Below, piece by piece: positions 23,054 to 33,840 of a stretch of DNA of 64,000 bases; positions within the stretch are counted from its first letter, which is position 1; each line of letters opens with the position of its first letter. Origin of the DNA: Membranipora membranacea (taxonomy: Eukaryota; Bryozoa; Gymnolaemata; Cheilostomatida; Membraniporidae); assembly GCA_914767715.1 (NCBI GenBank), contig OU612069.1, positions 18,659,387 through 18,723,386 of the forward strand. Reading direction: 5' to 3'. The position numbers and the translations under genes are program-made. The notes beneath the pieces are model-generated. The model worked only from the letters and a program-made list of their open reading frames with translations, had not been told where the DNA came from and did no database searches.

Positions 23054-23281
23054 TTGCTGTTTGCTAAGAAACAGAAGATTGGGCTGCCCCTAAAGAGAGA
23101 CGCAAGGCGCCCTAATCCTCATACTGAGAATGTGATACATTCTAGAAAACTAGAATGCATCCTAGAGGTAAGGCCATAGAGGACCTCCTAATCATAAGTG
23201 TGCAGCAAGCTGCCAAAATTGGACTGGCACTAATCAGCCATTGGCAGTGACACTTTGATCTTAGCCAATAGGCCGAGAAGC
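23054..23281 (-). mobile_element. U2-snRNA-headed SINE, copy 1 (228 bp)
   Basis: Read on the minus strand it starts GCTTCTCGGCCTATTGGCTA followed by AGATCAAAGTG, which is the conserved 5' end of U2 snRNA. It then continues as an unrelated body with no branch-site recognition sequence, ending CTTAGCAAACAGCAA. An 11-bp target duplication AAGTCACAATC flanks it (23,043-23,053 and 23,282-23,292). Copy 2 at 36,195-36,420 shares the full length. The body contains AATTTTGG, similar to an Sm site. Confidence 0.85.
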
Positions 23282-23559
23282 AAGTCACAATCCATGAAAT
23301 AACTCAGAGCGGTAATTTGCTTACTGGTAACGCCTGCGGCCAACCCAGGAAGGCTTCAACCTATCTAGATGGCCGTCGTCACTAGCACCATATCTCAATT
23401 ATCATATATTCCAAAAAGTTCATGCCGACCAACTATATCCGCTGGCAGCGCTGACAGCTTGGCAATAGTTGTGTCCGTTCTTTCTTTTGGAGCACAGGGA
23501 CACCTGTTGATGAAGAGTTTGGTTCAAGGGAAATAACTGCCAGAAGGCATGGTTGTCAT

Positions 23560-24189
23560 AACCCGAGAACATCACCATCTTGGCCCAATAAGCCTAATGA
23601 GCCATTACGTGGTTATTGGAGTTGCGCCTTTTTATTCTGAGGGAAGACAACTCTTCCAAACTCACAACACGATTAATGGGCAAACAACTACGTACTTTAT
23701 TTACTCTCATGAAACCCAGTCTGCAAGCACATATTGATAAGTCTCAGGATCGTAGTTATGTCGATGGTAGTAATTCCAAGTCTTGTGAGTTCAAAATCGG
23801 AGATTCTGTCAAGGTCAGGAACATGATTGGTCGAGACAAGTGGTTATTTGGCACTGTAGTAAAACGCATAGGTGCGCTCAGATATCTAGTCAGGATTGGT
23901 TCTAGAGTTCGGTATTGTCATTTGAATCATTTAGTTTCTGCTGGTACAAAAACTGATGACTGTGACTATGATGATTTAAACCAACCCCAAAATCCTTATG
24001 TAACAAGACAAGATCTATCTCAGGATACCTTCAGCGAAGCCAGTGTAAAAGCAGCAACCACTTTGCCCTAGAAGTCCTCAGATGCTGACAGTACAGCTGA
24101 TGGTTCGAGCACTGATACAGCTACAAGCCTTATACCCAGTACTAGTCCGATGGTTACAACACAGAGACAACATACTCAAACCTCTACAC
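23560..24189 (+). mobile_element. Ty3/gypsy fragment, integrase C-terminus and tail
   Basis: The plus-strand frame 23,616-24,071 contains MGKQLRTLFTLMKPSL, then FKIGDSVKVRN, KWLFGTVVKRIGALRYLV and CHLNHLV. This is the G(R/K)xLRT ... WLxGxVxxxxGxxxYxV ... H-x-x-(H/D/N)-H-L layout of gypsy integrase C-termini. Upstream sequence is only partly recognisable and frameshifted (GVAPF near 23,620), and no reverse transcriptase is seen. A stop at 24,069-24,071 is followed by a Ser/Thr-rich tail up to the hAT insertion, and the tail resumes at 25,082. Confidence 0.8.
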
Positions 24190-25081
24190 CAGCTGTGGGC
24201 AACCTGCGGCCTTTTTGCCGGTGCGGCCTAATGAGTAATCTTTTGCGGCCTTATTGCGGCCTTTTGTCTGAAAAAATATTACTCATTGATTTGTTTTCCT
24301 GATTTGGATGTCAAAGCATGCATAGCAGGCTTTGTCATAACGCCACTTTTAAACAAAAGAAGAAAAAAGTGGGTGACGAGACTAATGCATACCCCTCTGT
24401 AAGCACAATCCTTAGTTTGAGTTTCATAATATTTGCCATTCTGCATCATGCATGTAGTTACCCTACATACAATGTTAACATATCAAGAGAATTCCCAAGC
24501 CATACTTTACAAAACATCATAACAGTACTAGTGTAGACTACATTTAATAAGAGCTTCAATTTGCAAAAAATAAGCCCAAAACAGTGAAAACAAAAATATC
24601 CTTTCGTAACTAATGGATGTAGTCATCTTACAAGTGCTCAAGAATGTTAGACAGGCATATATGAAAAATTTCCCCTTGCCCTTTGCTCAACCACTTGTAA
24701 CTAAGATTAATTGTAAATTTAACTTAATGTCACGAAACTTCAGACGATTAGATAAATATAGTTCCTTCACTCGACAAGCCTGATTGAAATTTTCCCCTTG
24801 TCCTTTGCTCAAACACATAAAAGATTATAATTGTAGCTTAATGTCACAAAACTTCAGAAAATTAGATAAATATTAGTATTTTGTTTGAGCACATGCGAGT
24901 CAATTTTTTTTGCAACATACTACAGTTTTTATTGACACATATTTTGATTTAGTTTGTACAAAATATACAGAGCCAAAGTATACCTCACATTCCAAATTTA
25001 TGTTTGAAATATGTGTTGAGGCCTTTTGAGCTGAGCCTGCGTAAAATGTGGCCTTTTCCAAAAAAAGGTTGCCCACCTATG
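24190..25081. mobile_element. Non-autonomous hAT-like element inside the gypsy tail (892 bp)
   Basis: It is flanked by a perfect 8-bp duplication CTCTACAC (24,182-24,189 and 25,082-25,089). The ends are CAGCTGTGGGCAACC on the left and CATAGGTGGGCAACC read inward from the right. Internal sequence is AT-rich with no transposase frame. Removing it rejoins the gypsy tail in a continuous Ser/Thr/Pro-rich frame, so it inserted after the gypsy element. Confidence 0.88.
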
Positions 25082-25165
25082 CTCTACACTGTCACCTATT
25101 ACAACACCAGTACTGAGACGTTCAGCTCGGATAAAGCAAACCACCAGAGAGATATAAACCATCTT
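25082..25165 (+). pseudogene. Gypsy polyprotein C-terminal end
   Basis: Immediately after the hAT-like element the frame reads TLSPITTPVLRRSARIKQ and ends TTREI-stop. An RRSxRxxxxP-type basic ending is typical of gypsy integrase tails. It is contiguous with the frame left of the insertion. Confidence 0.65.
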
Positions 25166-25166
25166 A

Positions 25167-25400
25167 AAGGGGAGGTAATGTTATATATGCCATGCCTTAA
25201 CGACGACAGTTAATTGGTCTGCTAACAGACATCACAGGATGTGATGTCAGATTCTGTTGTTCATTTATGGTGACCACAATGCAGTGGCTGTTTCCTTTCT
25301 ATGAAAACCATGCTTCAAGTAAGATGCCTCTGCTAGATGCTCCCAATAAATTATCATAAAACATCACCAACACACAAACTTAATACTTACCATTGTCACC
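25167..25400 (+). mobile_element. Polypurine tract and probable 3' LTR start
   Basis: AAAGGGGAGG at 25,167-25,176 sits just after the gypsy stop codon and is followed by TGTTATATATGCC at 25,180, a normal LTR beginning. An AATAAA lies at 25,345-25,350. The LTR's right end and a 5' LTR were not found, so the element is 5'-truncated or rearranged. Confidence 0.6.
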
Positions 25401-25544
25401 CTGCGCTTCAGTCATGGTGCCGGTTGGTATAAGTGTATGTGTTTTCCGATACCTTGTGCAAAAAAAAAAAAACTTTTAAAGCAAACATTGAACATCCAAA
25501 ACATCAGTAATGACCACGATGACAATATTTAGAACATCCTGAAC

Positions 25545-25672
25545 TAAGGCTAAGTTTGGCTGGGGCTCAGTTTTGTTCAGGACAAGTTTGGCTCGGGCTA
25601 AATTTGGCTTTTGTCTCAGGCTAAGTTTGGCTCGGGCTAAGTTTGGCTCAGGACGAGTTTTAGCGGATTCAA
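25545..25672. repeat. 16-bp repeat array, inverted partner
   Basis: About seven degenerate units that read CGAGCCAAACTTAGCC on the minus strand, facing the 21,792-22,092 array from the other side of the gypsy region. Confidence 0.85.
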
Positions 25673-26894
25673 AAATACAATTGGTCGATGTATAAATGCC
25701 AATAGGCAATGCTTCCAATATACTTGGTATAGTTTTATGAATTATAGCTGCATAAGTTTTGACATTGCATTAGAAAGTAATGGGGTAACCTGAAAAAATA
25801 ATGATAGGTAAATAGGAATGAATGTGTTGCGTTTGGTCTGGCGTGATGTAAATTACAATATAAGCCAGAGTGGCGAATAGTTTACTAAATTGCTAGTCAC
25901 CAAATTTGAGATGCCAAGACTGACTTCTTAATCCTAAATAATTTTGGAAGATAGATATGAGAAACCTGTTCCTCATTGCTTATACAACAAATCTGAAATC
26001 TACTGAAGTAAACACATTTTTTTGCTTGAAAATCCGAATATTTGGATTATTCTAGAAGTGCACCAATCTCCATATCCACCATGTAAACACTTGGACTGCT
26101 GACATATTCAAAGGAAAATTAACTTGCATATTATGGGCTCAGGGTTATTATGCAAAAGTTTAACACTAATTTTTTCGTAACACTGATACTATGTGTGATA
26201 CAGTTGCCGGCAATGTGCTCACAGACACTTTTTTCTTGGGAGTTGCCTCATTCTTTGAAAGGGAAAGGGAAACTCCTATTCAGCCATGAAGTTGCACAGG
26301 TTTTTCCAATAATAATAATAATATTAATTCAGGACAACTGCCTATTAAGTCAGAGAAATGAGCATGACACACCTGAATCAAAGTCTGCTGTGTTCATCAT
26401 TTGACTGAATGAAATATATTTTGATATAACAGTATAAGAAACATTGTCTGACAGTGCGTAACCCAGATAGTTAATGAGCAAGCATTGCATATTTAATCTT
26501 AGAATAATATGTTGAAGGACCCAGTTTATGAGTTCAAGGGAATATAAGAGGCAAAATCCGACATGTATCAGTTAAAAAAATTGCTCGTACCTAATAAATG
26601 GTAAAACCAGTCAATCATTGTAAATCTCCTACACTGTTGAGAGTGCCCAGCTGTTCGGATTAACGGTGACTGGTTTTTCTCTTGATAATTGATCATCTAT
26701 TTCCTTTCACAGTATCTGTTGCATTTTTGCCTTATGTGTTTGAGATTTTGTTTTGATGATATCATTTATTATCAAAAAATTTATCTAAGAAAAAAGTGAA
26801 TATCACAGTTCGCTGCATCAGTCTTTTGTTTTCACGATGCTGTGATTGTAGTAAACTTAGTGCATGACCTGTTGTGATAGAAAGAGTCTATAGC

Positions 26895-27095
26895 ATGGCA
26901 CAACAATTTATACAATTTCTTATCATCACTATCACACTTCTTAGTACTGATACAGATCTGGGAGGAAATGTATTTTACACTGAGTCATCATTTTGCGTTA
27001 TCAACTTGTTAACTGACCTTCAGGCTCGCACTGTTATTGCATTTGCTGATGTAAGGAGTAGTATTGGTTTCCCAATTCGAAAATGTGAGTTGTAA
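26895..27095 (+). CDS. Small secreted-type ORF, copy 2 (66 aa)
   Basis: Same length and frame as 575-775. By eye the differences are three amino-acid changes (E to D, S to F, Y to C) plus several silent ones. The hydrophobic N-terminal stretch is unchanged. A GTGAGT donor-like site again overlaps the end. Confidence 0.4.
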   Translation: MAQQFIQFLIITITLLSTDTDLGGNVFYTESSFCVINLLTDLQARTVIAFADVRSSIGFPIRKCEL

Positions 27096-27342
27096 TCAGA
27101 AATATTAGATAGGCATGTGCTACTGAATTTAATTCACTTTCACCAGAAGAAAAGACTACAGTTTCACTTTTAATTCTGCTATTTTATTTTTCTTAATTGT
27201 GATGTGTCTATCAGAAAAATAACAGTTGTTTTGATACATCACAAAATACTTTCTAATATACAATTTATCATATCTAATGTGACAATTTGAGGAAGACAAC
27301 GAAGGTTGAGGATATCAATTCTTTCTTCGGTTATGAATAAAT

Positions 27343-27687
27343 CTACAGTATGGTACAGCCTGAATTGCAGGTACAGGCTTTAACATACTCTCCCATCCTG
27401 ACCACATTTACCTGCTCTCTGAGTGCTACGCGGACACAACGACAAATATTGCATCTGTAAAATTAGAATTAAGTTCAGCTGTACACAGCCACTCTATCAA
27501 AATTGGTTTAGTTTCAATGATTTTTTTTGTAGCAAGTGACTCTGACAGTAACATGAATGAAAGCTCCAGTATTCATCAATGAATCGTTCCAAGTTAATAA
27601 GACTACCTACATTTGTCCTGTATATGAGACAGTGTGAGTAGGATATCCACTGCTTCTGTGGCCGTTCTTAGAGTATCCTTTAGGCAC
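27343..27687 (-). pseudogene. Five-cysteine peptide gene copy F, start codon lost
   Basis: The module exon 27343-27454 is open (CNICRCVRVALREQ, ending NSGCTIL); the GG of CxxCGG is replaced by RC. The leader exon 27611-27687 is open, but its first codon is GTG where copy A has ATG. Splice sites are intact. The frame stays open upstream of the GTG with no ATG. Translation would need a non-AUG start. Confidence 0.55.
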
Positions 27688-27985
27688 TTCAAAGTTTAAT
27701 TGATAAATCTTCACCTGAAATTGAACAAGAATATGCGAATGAAGTCTATATTTTGTTTATTATAGTTGTTTCCCCTCTTTATTCAATGTAACTTGTCATT
27801 GTTTAAATCCATGGTCAAGAATTTTTTTCTGAGCATGATGATGACAGCATAAACAATTTGTATCTAAACTAATCACAAAATTCACAATTCAACCTAATAT
27901 ATTTATACTTACGACTATCTGATGATTTCGAGCGCTGTTTTCACTTCTTTTCACTACTATGAAGATATCTCATCATTTCTCTCAC

Positions 27986-27992
27986 TTTTATA
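27986..27992 (-). promoter_or_regulatory. TATA box of copy F
   Basis: TATAAAA on the minus strand in CCTGGTATAAAAGTGAGAG, identical to the boxes of copies A and G over this context. Confidence 0.6.
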
Positions 27993-28350
27993 CCAGGCAT
28001 GTGTTTTTCCAGACCGGAATAAACGGATGCCTGCTCCCAACATTGGAAGCCAGGTACCACGTACATGGTTTTCCCGCTCAGAAAATACCGATTTCTTCTG
28101 CCAACTTTTGATAGCCTTGATTCTTGAGGCTCAGTTGAGTTGATGCTGGACATATAAGCAAAACAGCAACCAAAGTACTGAAGTCAGGCTTCTTCAGGCT
28201 ATGCTGAGGCAACATTCCTGCTGATGTCAGAATCACCAATAAATACAAACTACTACTTATTCATGATCCAGTTAATTTGTGCCACATCACACCATCAGGT
28301 ATGATTTATCTTCATGGAATTACCATCAGTCATGTATAGTGTGAACATGG

Positions 28351-28403
28351 TATTCCCTATCATTGCACAATATATTAAATATGTTGTGCGATGATAGGGA
28401 ATA
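28351..28403. repeat. 18-bp hairpin, second copy
   Basis: Duplicate of 1,953-2,005 with one mismatch in the stem (CATTGCAC opposite GTGCGATG). Confidence 0.75.
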
Positions 28404-28414
28404 GCGAATATTGG

Positions 28415-28457
28415 CATCAGTCTACTTTATATACATTTCATATAAAGTAGACTGATG
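28415..28457. repeat. Second perfect hairpin (18-bp stem, 7-nt loop)
   Basis: CATCAGTCTACTTTATAT and its exact reverse complement flank ACATTTC. It lies twelve bases from the previous hairpin and is absent from the left block, so it was gained or lost after duplication. Confidence 0.8.
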
Positions 28458-29152
28458 ACAATATGAGTCAAGGATGACAGAGCAGATCAGGTATTCTAAT
28501 CATTCGATTCAGACACAACTTTTGTTGACTTTGACTTGATGTTGAATTGATATCCCATCAAATTCAGCTTATTTGATAATTGTAAAATAGAGCTCATGAG
28601 AGACAATGTGACAATAGAATGATAAGAAGTTGTGCTAACACAATAATTAGAAATTTCTGAGTGGAATAAAACAGCCTAAATGGTTAAATGTCAGCCCAAT
28701 GTAGGATTGTATTTTTTATCATATGTTCGAAGTGAAGTATGTTCTACATCAGTCGCCTTCACATGTGACATTCATTCAGCTGAACATAACAGAGAGTGTG
28801 AAGTTTCTTTTTCACTTAACACTGATACTATTTTATTGCCTGCAATGAGCTCATGAAACTGCTGTCTTGGGAGTTGCCTCTTTCTTTGTAGGGAAAGTAA
28901 AACTCACAATTAGGTATTAACTTTTAAAATTGCGCAGTTACAGATTTCTCTCTATGTTCCGACCCACCATAGCCATCAAGACGGGACATGATATCCTAAG
29001 AACTAGTATTTAGAATGATTTCAAGATCTGTTGCTCCAGCATTGTTCCTCTGAAAAATTACATATAACAATTGTATCTCACCATATGGCATCAAATATTG
29101 TATTCAATTTAGTGGGAGGGGTGGGTATGTGATATGAGAACATGTTCTCAAT

Positions 29153-29212
29153 ATCTCATTATGAGGAATTATGAGGAATTATGAGGAATTATGAGGAATT
29201 ATGAGGAACTGT
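29153..29212. repeat. Short 10-bp tandem repeat
   Basis: Five units of GAGGAATTAT next to each other. Nothing else is seen in 28,460-29,280 apart from similarity to the unit flanks. Confidence 0.8.
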
Positions 29213-29279
29213 TGAAGGATCCAGTTTTCTGCATCAGCCTATTGAAATAAGGAACCCATTATCGAGATTAGTGCAACCC

Positions 29280-29520
29280 AGGCATGACCTGTTGTATTTG
29301 AAATACTCAATAACGTGGTACCAAAATTCAAAAAGTCTCTTATTATTTTTATTACACATCATAGTCTTGAACATTTCCTGTATCAGCTATTGATAAATTC
29401 AAGGATAAGTATTTTATACTGGATAATTAAATTACAGTATCAGTTTGTTCACTGAGGTTCAATCTTGTTTTCTTTGCTTATGCTGATGTAGGGGTAGTAT
29501 TCGTTGTCCAGACATGGAGA
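29280..29520 (+). pseudogene. Decayed relative of the secreted-type ORF
   Basis: Recognisable by GCATGACCTGTTGT and by the general order of the 541-760 sequence, but substitutions and indels leave stops in the frame. It indicates the ORF belongs to a repeated cassette. Confidence 0.45.
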
Positions 29521-29841
29521 TGTTATGGGCACAATTTATTAGGTATCTTTCATTCTGTTACAAAAGGCATTGTGTGTGTTGTTATCAGACAATTTGTATA
29601 GGGACATTCTACCGAGTAAACATTTACCGTTATCTTGACGGACAAGAGTATATATTCAATATTGCAACTAAAACTTTATTCAATTTCGTTCCGATGCGTT
29701 AACTGTTGTATTGAACTACCAAACTTCTTTTTTGTACCTCAACTTCGGTTATATATTGCGCATTCAATCAACAAACATATCAACTGCATAAAAAATCACA
29801 TAGGTTGAGTTGTAAGACTATTTATTTGGTTATGAATACAT

Positions 29842-30225
29842 CTACAGTATGCTACAGACTGGTGTGCAGATACAGGCTTTGACATACTCTCCATTCCTGA
29901 TCACATACATCTGTTCTCCGGGTGCTCTGAGGACTCCACCACAATTATTGCATCTGCAACATGTACAAATATGGATTTAAGTTTAGCTATACACAAACTA
30001 ATGACTCGAACATTGCAATGTGTATCTGAATCAAAATGTGATTTTTTGAATAATCTGTTTGTAAGATGTTATCCTGACCTCTATGGAAGCACCAAGGTTT
30101 ATCTAAACAAAATATTGGACTGTCTCCCATATTGACTAGACTTCATACTTTGCACTTGTATTAGAGTCTGTGTGGTCAGGATAATCACTGCTGGTGCCGC
30201 CTTTGTTAGAACCTCTTTTAGGCAT
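29842..30225 (-). CDS. Five-cysteine small peptide gene, copy I (62 aa)
   Basis: Leader exon 30149-30225 starts MPKRGSNKGGTSSDYPDH. Module exon 29842-29953 is CNNCGGVLRAPGEQ through CICTPVCSIL, with no Ser/Gly linker. It is the counterpart of copy B in the left block but keeps ATG. Donor AAA/GTATGA, acceptor CAG. The first exon ends at GTAAGT near 30,433. Confidence 0.7.
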
Positions 30226-30505
30226 TTTCAGGTTTTATGGATCTTCTCCTGAAATCGATCAAGAACATGGGAATGAAAGCTATATTTTCTTTACTAGACT
30301 GATCAACCTTCCAACACTCGTCATTGATTAAATCTTCAGTCAAGAAATACGACTGACCATAATAACAACAAAATAAACCATTTTTATTTTAGTAATTCAC
30401 AATGGTTACACTTTAACCTAAAATATATACTTACATCTACTGGACGATTTTGGCTCTGGTTTCTTATCCGGTTACTACTATGTAGATATCCAATCATTCC
30501 TTTCG

Positions 30506-30513
30506 CTTATATA
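30506..30513 (-). promoter_or_regulatory. TATA box of copy I
   Basis: TATATAAG on the minus strand, in the shared position. Confidence 0.6.
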
Positions 30514-31557
30514 CCTGGAGTGTGGTGTTTGCAGTTTGAATGTACCAATTTCTATTCCGAACTTTTGATAGCCTTCATTCTGCAAGCTTGCTTGAGTTCG
30601 TGTCGGACAGATACGAAAGCCACCAACTCAAGTACTGACGACAATCTTGCTCAGGCTATGTTGAGGCATCATCTCTTCCGATAACAGAACAATCATATCA
30701 GTTACATATCAGCCTATTCATTTTCCATTAAAAATCTGTGCAACATCATGCTATCAGGTAGGACTTTCCTTTTATCTCTCCGACCATTATTACCCTTGTA
30801 GGTAAACAGTGCTAGGTGATTACTCATCATCTTGTGCAATCAATGAGGATATTATCAAGGCTGTTTCTTATGGTATCAATAATGAGTTGACAGGAGATAA
30901 GACCAGCTGCCAGTTAATATTTTCGGCAATGTAGAGCAGACACCTAATTTCGTTACTCTCACTGATTGACAGAAAAATAGAGATATTCTTATGTGGACAG
31001 TTATCAATATGAGATGGGCTGGCTTTGATGTGCGGCGTTTAAACACTCTTACTATTTTCGATTATTTCTATTCAGCGTCTTTAACTTTAATTTATCTGAA
31101 GAAGCCAATTGAATATTTGGTCTTCATTGAGTCAACATAATACATTGTAAACTTGTCCTGTGAAGTAAATGTTTAACTTTCTGTCGTAAGAGAGTTTGGT
31201 TTCCCACATGAAACGCTGAGTCATTGCTGTGTTATTTCGGGACAACATTTGAACAGTCTTTCAATTGCCAAGAAATGAGCATTATCGTAATTTTAGACAT
31301 GTACAAAATGCTAGTAAATTGCACTATAGGCACTATTTCTTTGTTATTATACATTGTTTTTTCTCGTAGTCATTGTGTGTAAAAGAGAAGTTTGTTGTGT
31401 TATACTAAAGAACCAAACCCACTGTGCCCATGGGTCATTATACAAAGCAATTGATCAGTCACAATTTCTTCAAGTGATTTTTATCTAGCTTCAATGTGAT
31501 GCCATAATCAGAAAAATAGCTGTTTTTAATATTAGGCAGTAGACAACAATTATTGGA

Positions 31558-31971
31558 TTATTGAACAGAACAGCCTGAGCCTGAGTTTGAGTTTGATCCT
31601 GACACAGAACTGCAGGTACAGGCTTTGACATACTCTCCATTCCTGATCACATACATCTGTTCTCCGGGTGCTCTGAGGACCCCACCACAATTATTGCATC
31701 TGCAACATGTACGAATATGGATTTAAGTTTAGCTGTACACAAACTAATGACTCGAACATTGCAATGTGTATCTAAATCAAAATGTGATTTTTTAAATAAT
31801 CTGTTTGTAAGATGTTATCCTGACCTTTATGGAAGCACCAAGGATTATCTAAACAAAATATTGGACTGTCTCTCATATAGACTAGACTTCATACTTTGCA
31901 CTTGTATAAGAGTCTGTGTGGTCAGGATAATCACTGCTGGTGCCGCCTTTGTTAGGACCTCCTATAGGCAT
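31558..31971 (-). CDS. Five-cysteine small peptide gene, copy J (72 aa)
   Basis: Leader exon 31895-31971 starts MPIGGPNKGGTSSDYPDH, the only intact copy with Ile at position 3. Module exon 31558-31699 reads CNNCGGVLRAPGEQ and carries the Ser/Gly/Asn linker before SGCSVQ. The unit starts 1,716 bp from copy I, matching the B-to-C spacing of 1,713 bp. Confidence 0.7.
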
Positions 31972-32251
31972 TTTCAGGTTTTATGGATCTTCTCCTGAAA
32001 TTGATCAAGAACATGGGGATGAAAGCTATATTTTCTTTACTAGACTGATCAACCTTCCAACACTCGTCATTGTTTAAATCTTCAGTCAAGAAATACGACC
32101 GACCATAATAACAACAAAATAAACCATTTTTATTTTAGTAACTCATAATGGTTACACTCTAACCTAAAATATGTAGTTACATCTACCGGACGGCTTTGGC
32201 TCTGGTTTCTTATCCGGTTACTACTATGTAGATATTCAATCATTCCTGTCA

Positions 32252-32259
32252 TTTATATA
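32252..32259 (-). promoter_or_regulatory. TATA box of copy J
   Basis: TATATAAA on the minus strand, same context as copy B. Confidence 0.6.
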
Positions 32260-33840
32260 CCAGGAGTGTGGTGTTTGCGGTTTGAATGTACCAATTTCTA
32301 TTCCGAACTTTTGATAGCCTTCATTCTGCAAGCCTGCTTGAGTTGATGTTGGACAGATACGAAAGCCACCAACTCAAGTACTGATGACAATCTTGCTCAG
32401 GCTATGTTGAGGCATCATCTCTTCCGATAACAGAACAATCATATCAGTACATAACAGCCTATTCATTTTCCATTAAAAATCTGTGCAACATCATGCTATC
32501 AGGTAGGACTTTCCTTTTATCTCTCCGACCATTATTACCCTTGTAGGTAAACAGTGCTAGGTGATTACTCATCATCTTGTGCAATCAATGAGGATATTAT
32601 CAAGGCTGTTTCTTATGGTATCAATAATGAGTTGACAGGAGAGAAGACCAGCTGCCAGTTAATATTTTCGGCAATGTAGAACAGAAACCTAATTTCGTTA
32701 CTCTCACTGATTGACAGAAAAATAGACATATTCTTATGTGGACAGTTATCAATATGAGATGGGCTGGCTTTGATCTGCGGCGTTTAAACACTCTTACTAT
32801 TTTCGATTATTTCTATTCAGCGTCTTTAACTTTAATTTATCTGAAGAAGCCAATTGAATATTTGGTCTTCATTGAGTCAACATAATACATTGTAAACTTG
32901 TCCTATGAAGTACATGTTTAACTTTCTGTTGTAATAGAGTTTGGTTTCCCACATGAAACGCTGAGTCATTGCTGTGTTATTTCGGGACAACATTTGAACA
33001 GTCATCACCTCTTCCAATAACAGAACAATCATATCAGTACATATTAGCCTATTCATTTTCCATTAAAAATCTGTGCAACATCATGCTATCAGGTAGGACT
33101 TTCCTTTTATCTCTCCGACCATTATTACCCTTGTAGGGTAAACAGTGCTAGGTGACTACTCATCATCTTGTGCAATCAATGAGGATATTATCAAGGCTGT
33201 TTCTAATGGTATCAATGTAGAACAGAAACCTAATTACGTTACTCTCACCGATGGACAGTGAAATAGAGATTCTTATGTGAACAGTTATCAATATGAGATG
33301 GGCTGGCTTCGATGTGCGGCGTTTAAAAACTCTTACTATTTTCGATTATTTCTATTCAGCGTCTTCAACTTTAATTTATCTGAAGAAGCCAATTGAATAT
33401 TTGGTCTTCATTGAGTCAACATAATACATTGTAAACTTGTCCTGTGAAGTACATGTTTAACTTTCTGTCATTATAGAGTTTGGTTTCCCACATGAAACGC
33501 TGAGTCATTGCTGTGTTATTTTAGGACAACATTTGAACAGTCTTTCAATTGCCAAGAAATGAGCATTATCGTAATTTTAGACATGTACAAAATGCTAGTA
33601 AATTGCGCTATAGGCACTATTTCTTTGTTATTATACATTGTTTGTTTTCGTAGTCATTGTGTGTAAAAGAGAAGTTTGTTGTGTTATACTAAAGAACCAA
33701 ACCCACTGCGCCCATGGGTCATTATACAAAGCAATTGATCAGTCACAATTTCTTTAAGTGATTTTATATATCTTCAATGTGATGCCATAATCAGAAAAAT
33801 AGCTGTTTTTATTATTAGGCAGTAGACAACAATTATTGGA

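Larger units (their letters stand above)
26361..28407. repeat. Segmental duplication, right copy (F block)
   Basis: Direct duplicate of 78-2009, carrying the secreted-type ORF, peptide gene F, promoter and hairpin in the same order. An extra promoter-proximal insertion near 28,020-28,080 enlarges it. Confidence 0.9.

Noticed and set aside
23054-23281. Functional U2 snRNA gene
   Set aside because: Only the first 30-odd bases match U2. The branch-site recognition region (GTAGTA) and later stems are missing, and a target duplication shows retroposition.
25476-25718. 80-aa ORF with PNLARAKL repeats
   Set aside because: A read-through of the 16-bp tandem array; the period is not a multiple of three, so the peptide repeat is a by-product.
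27941-28153. 70-aa minus-strand ORF upstream of copy F
   Set aside because: It runs straight through the conserved TATA box and first exon, and related copies (A, D, G) have stops in the same frame, so it is promoter sequence.
31717-31998. 93-aa plus-strand ORF across copy J
   Set aside because: It is the antisense shadow of the leader exon and intron of copy J; the equivalent frame is interrupted in copies B, C, I and K.
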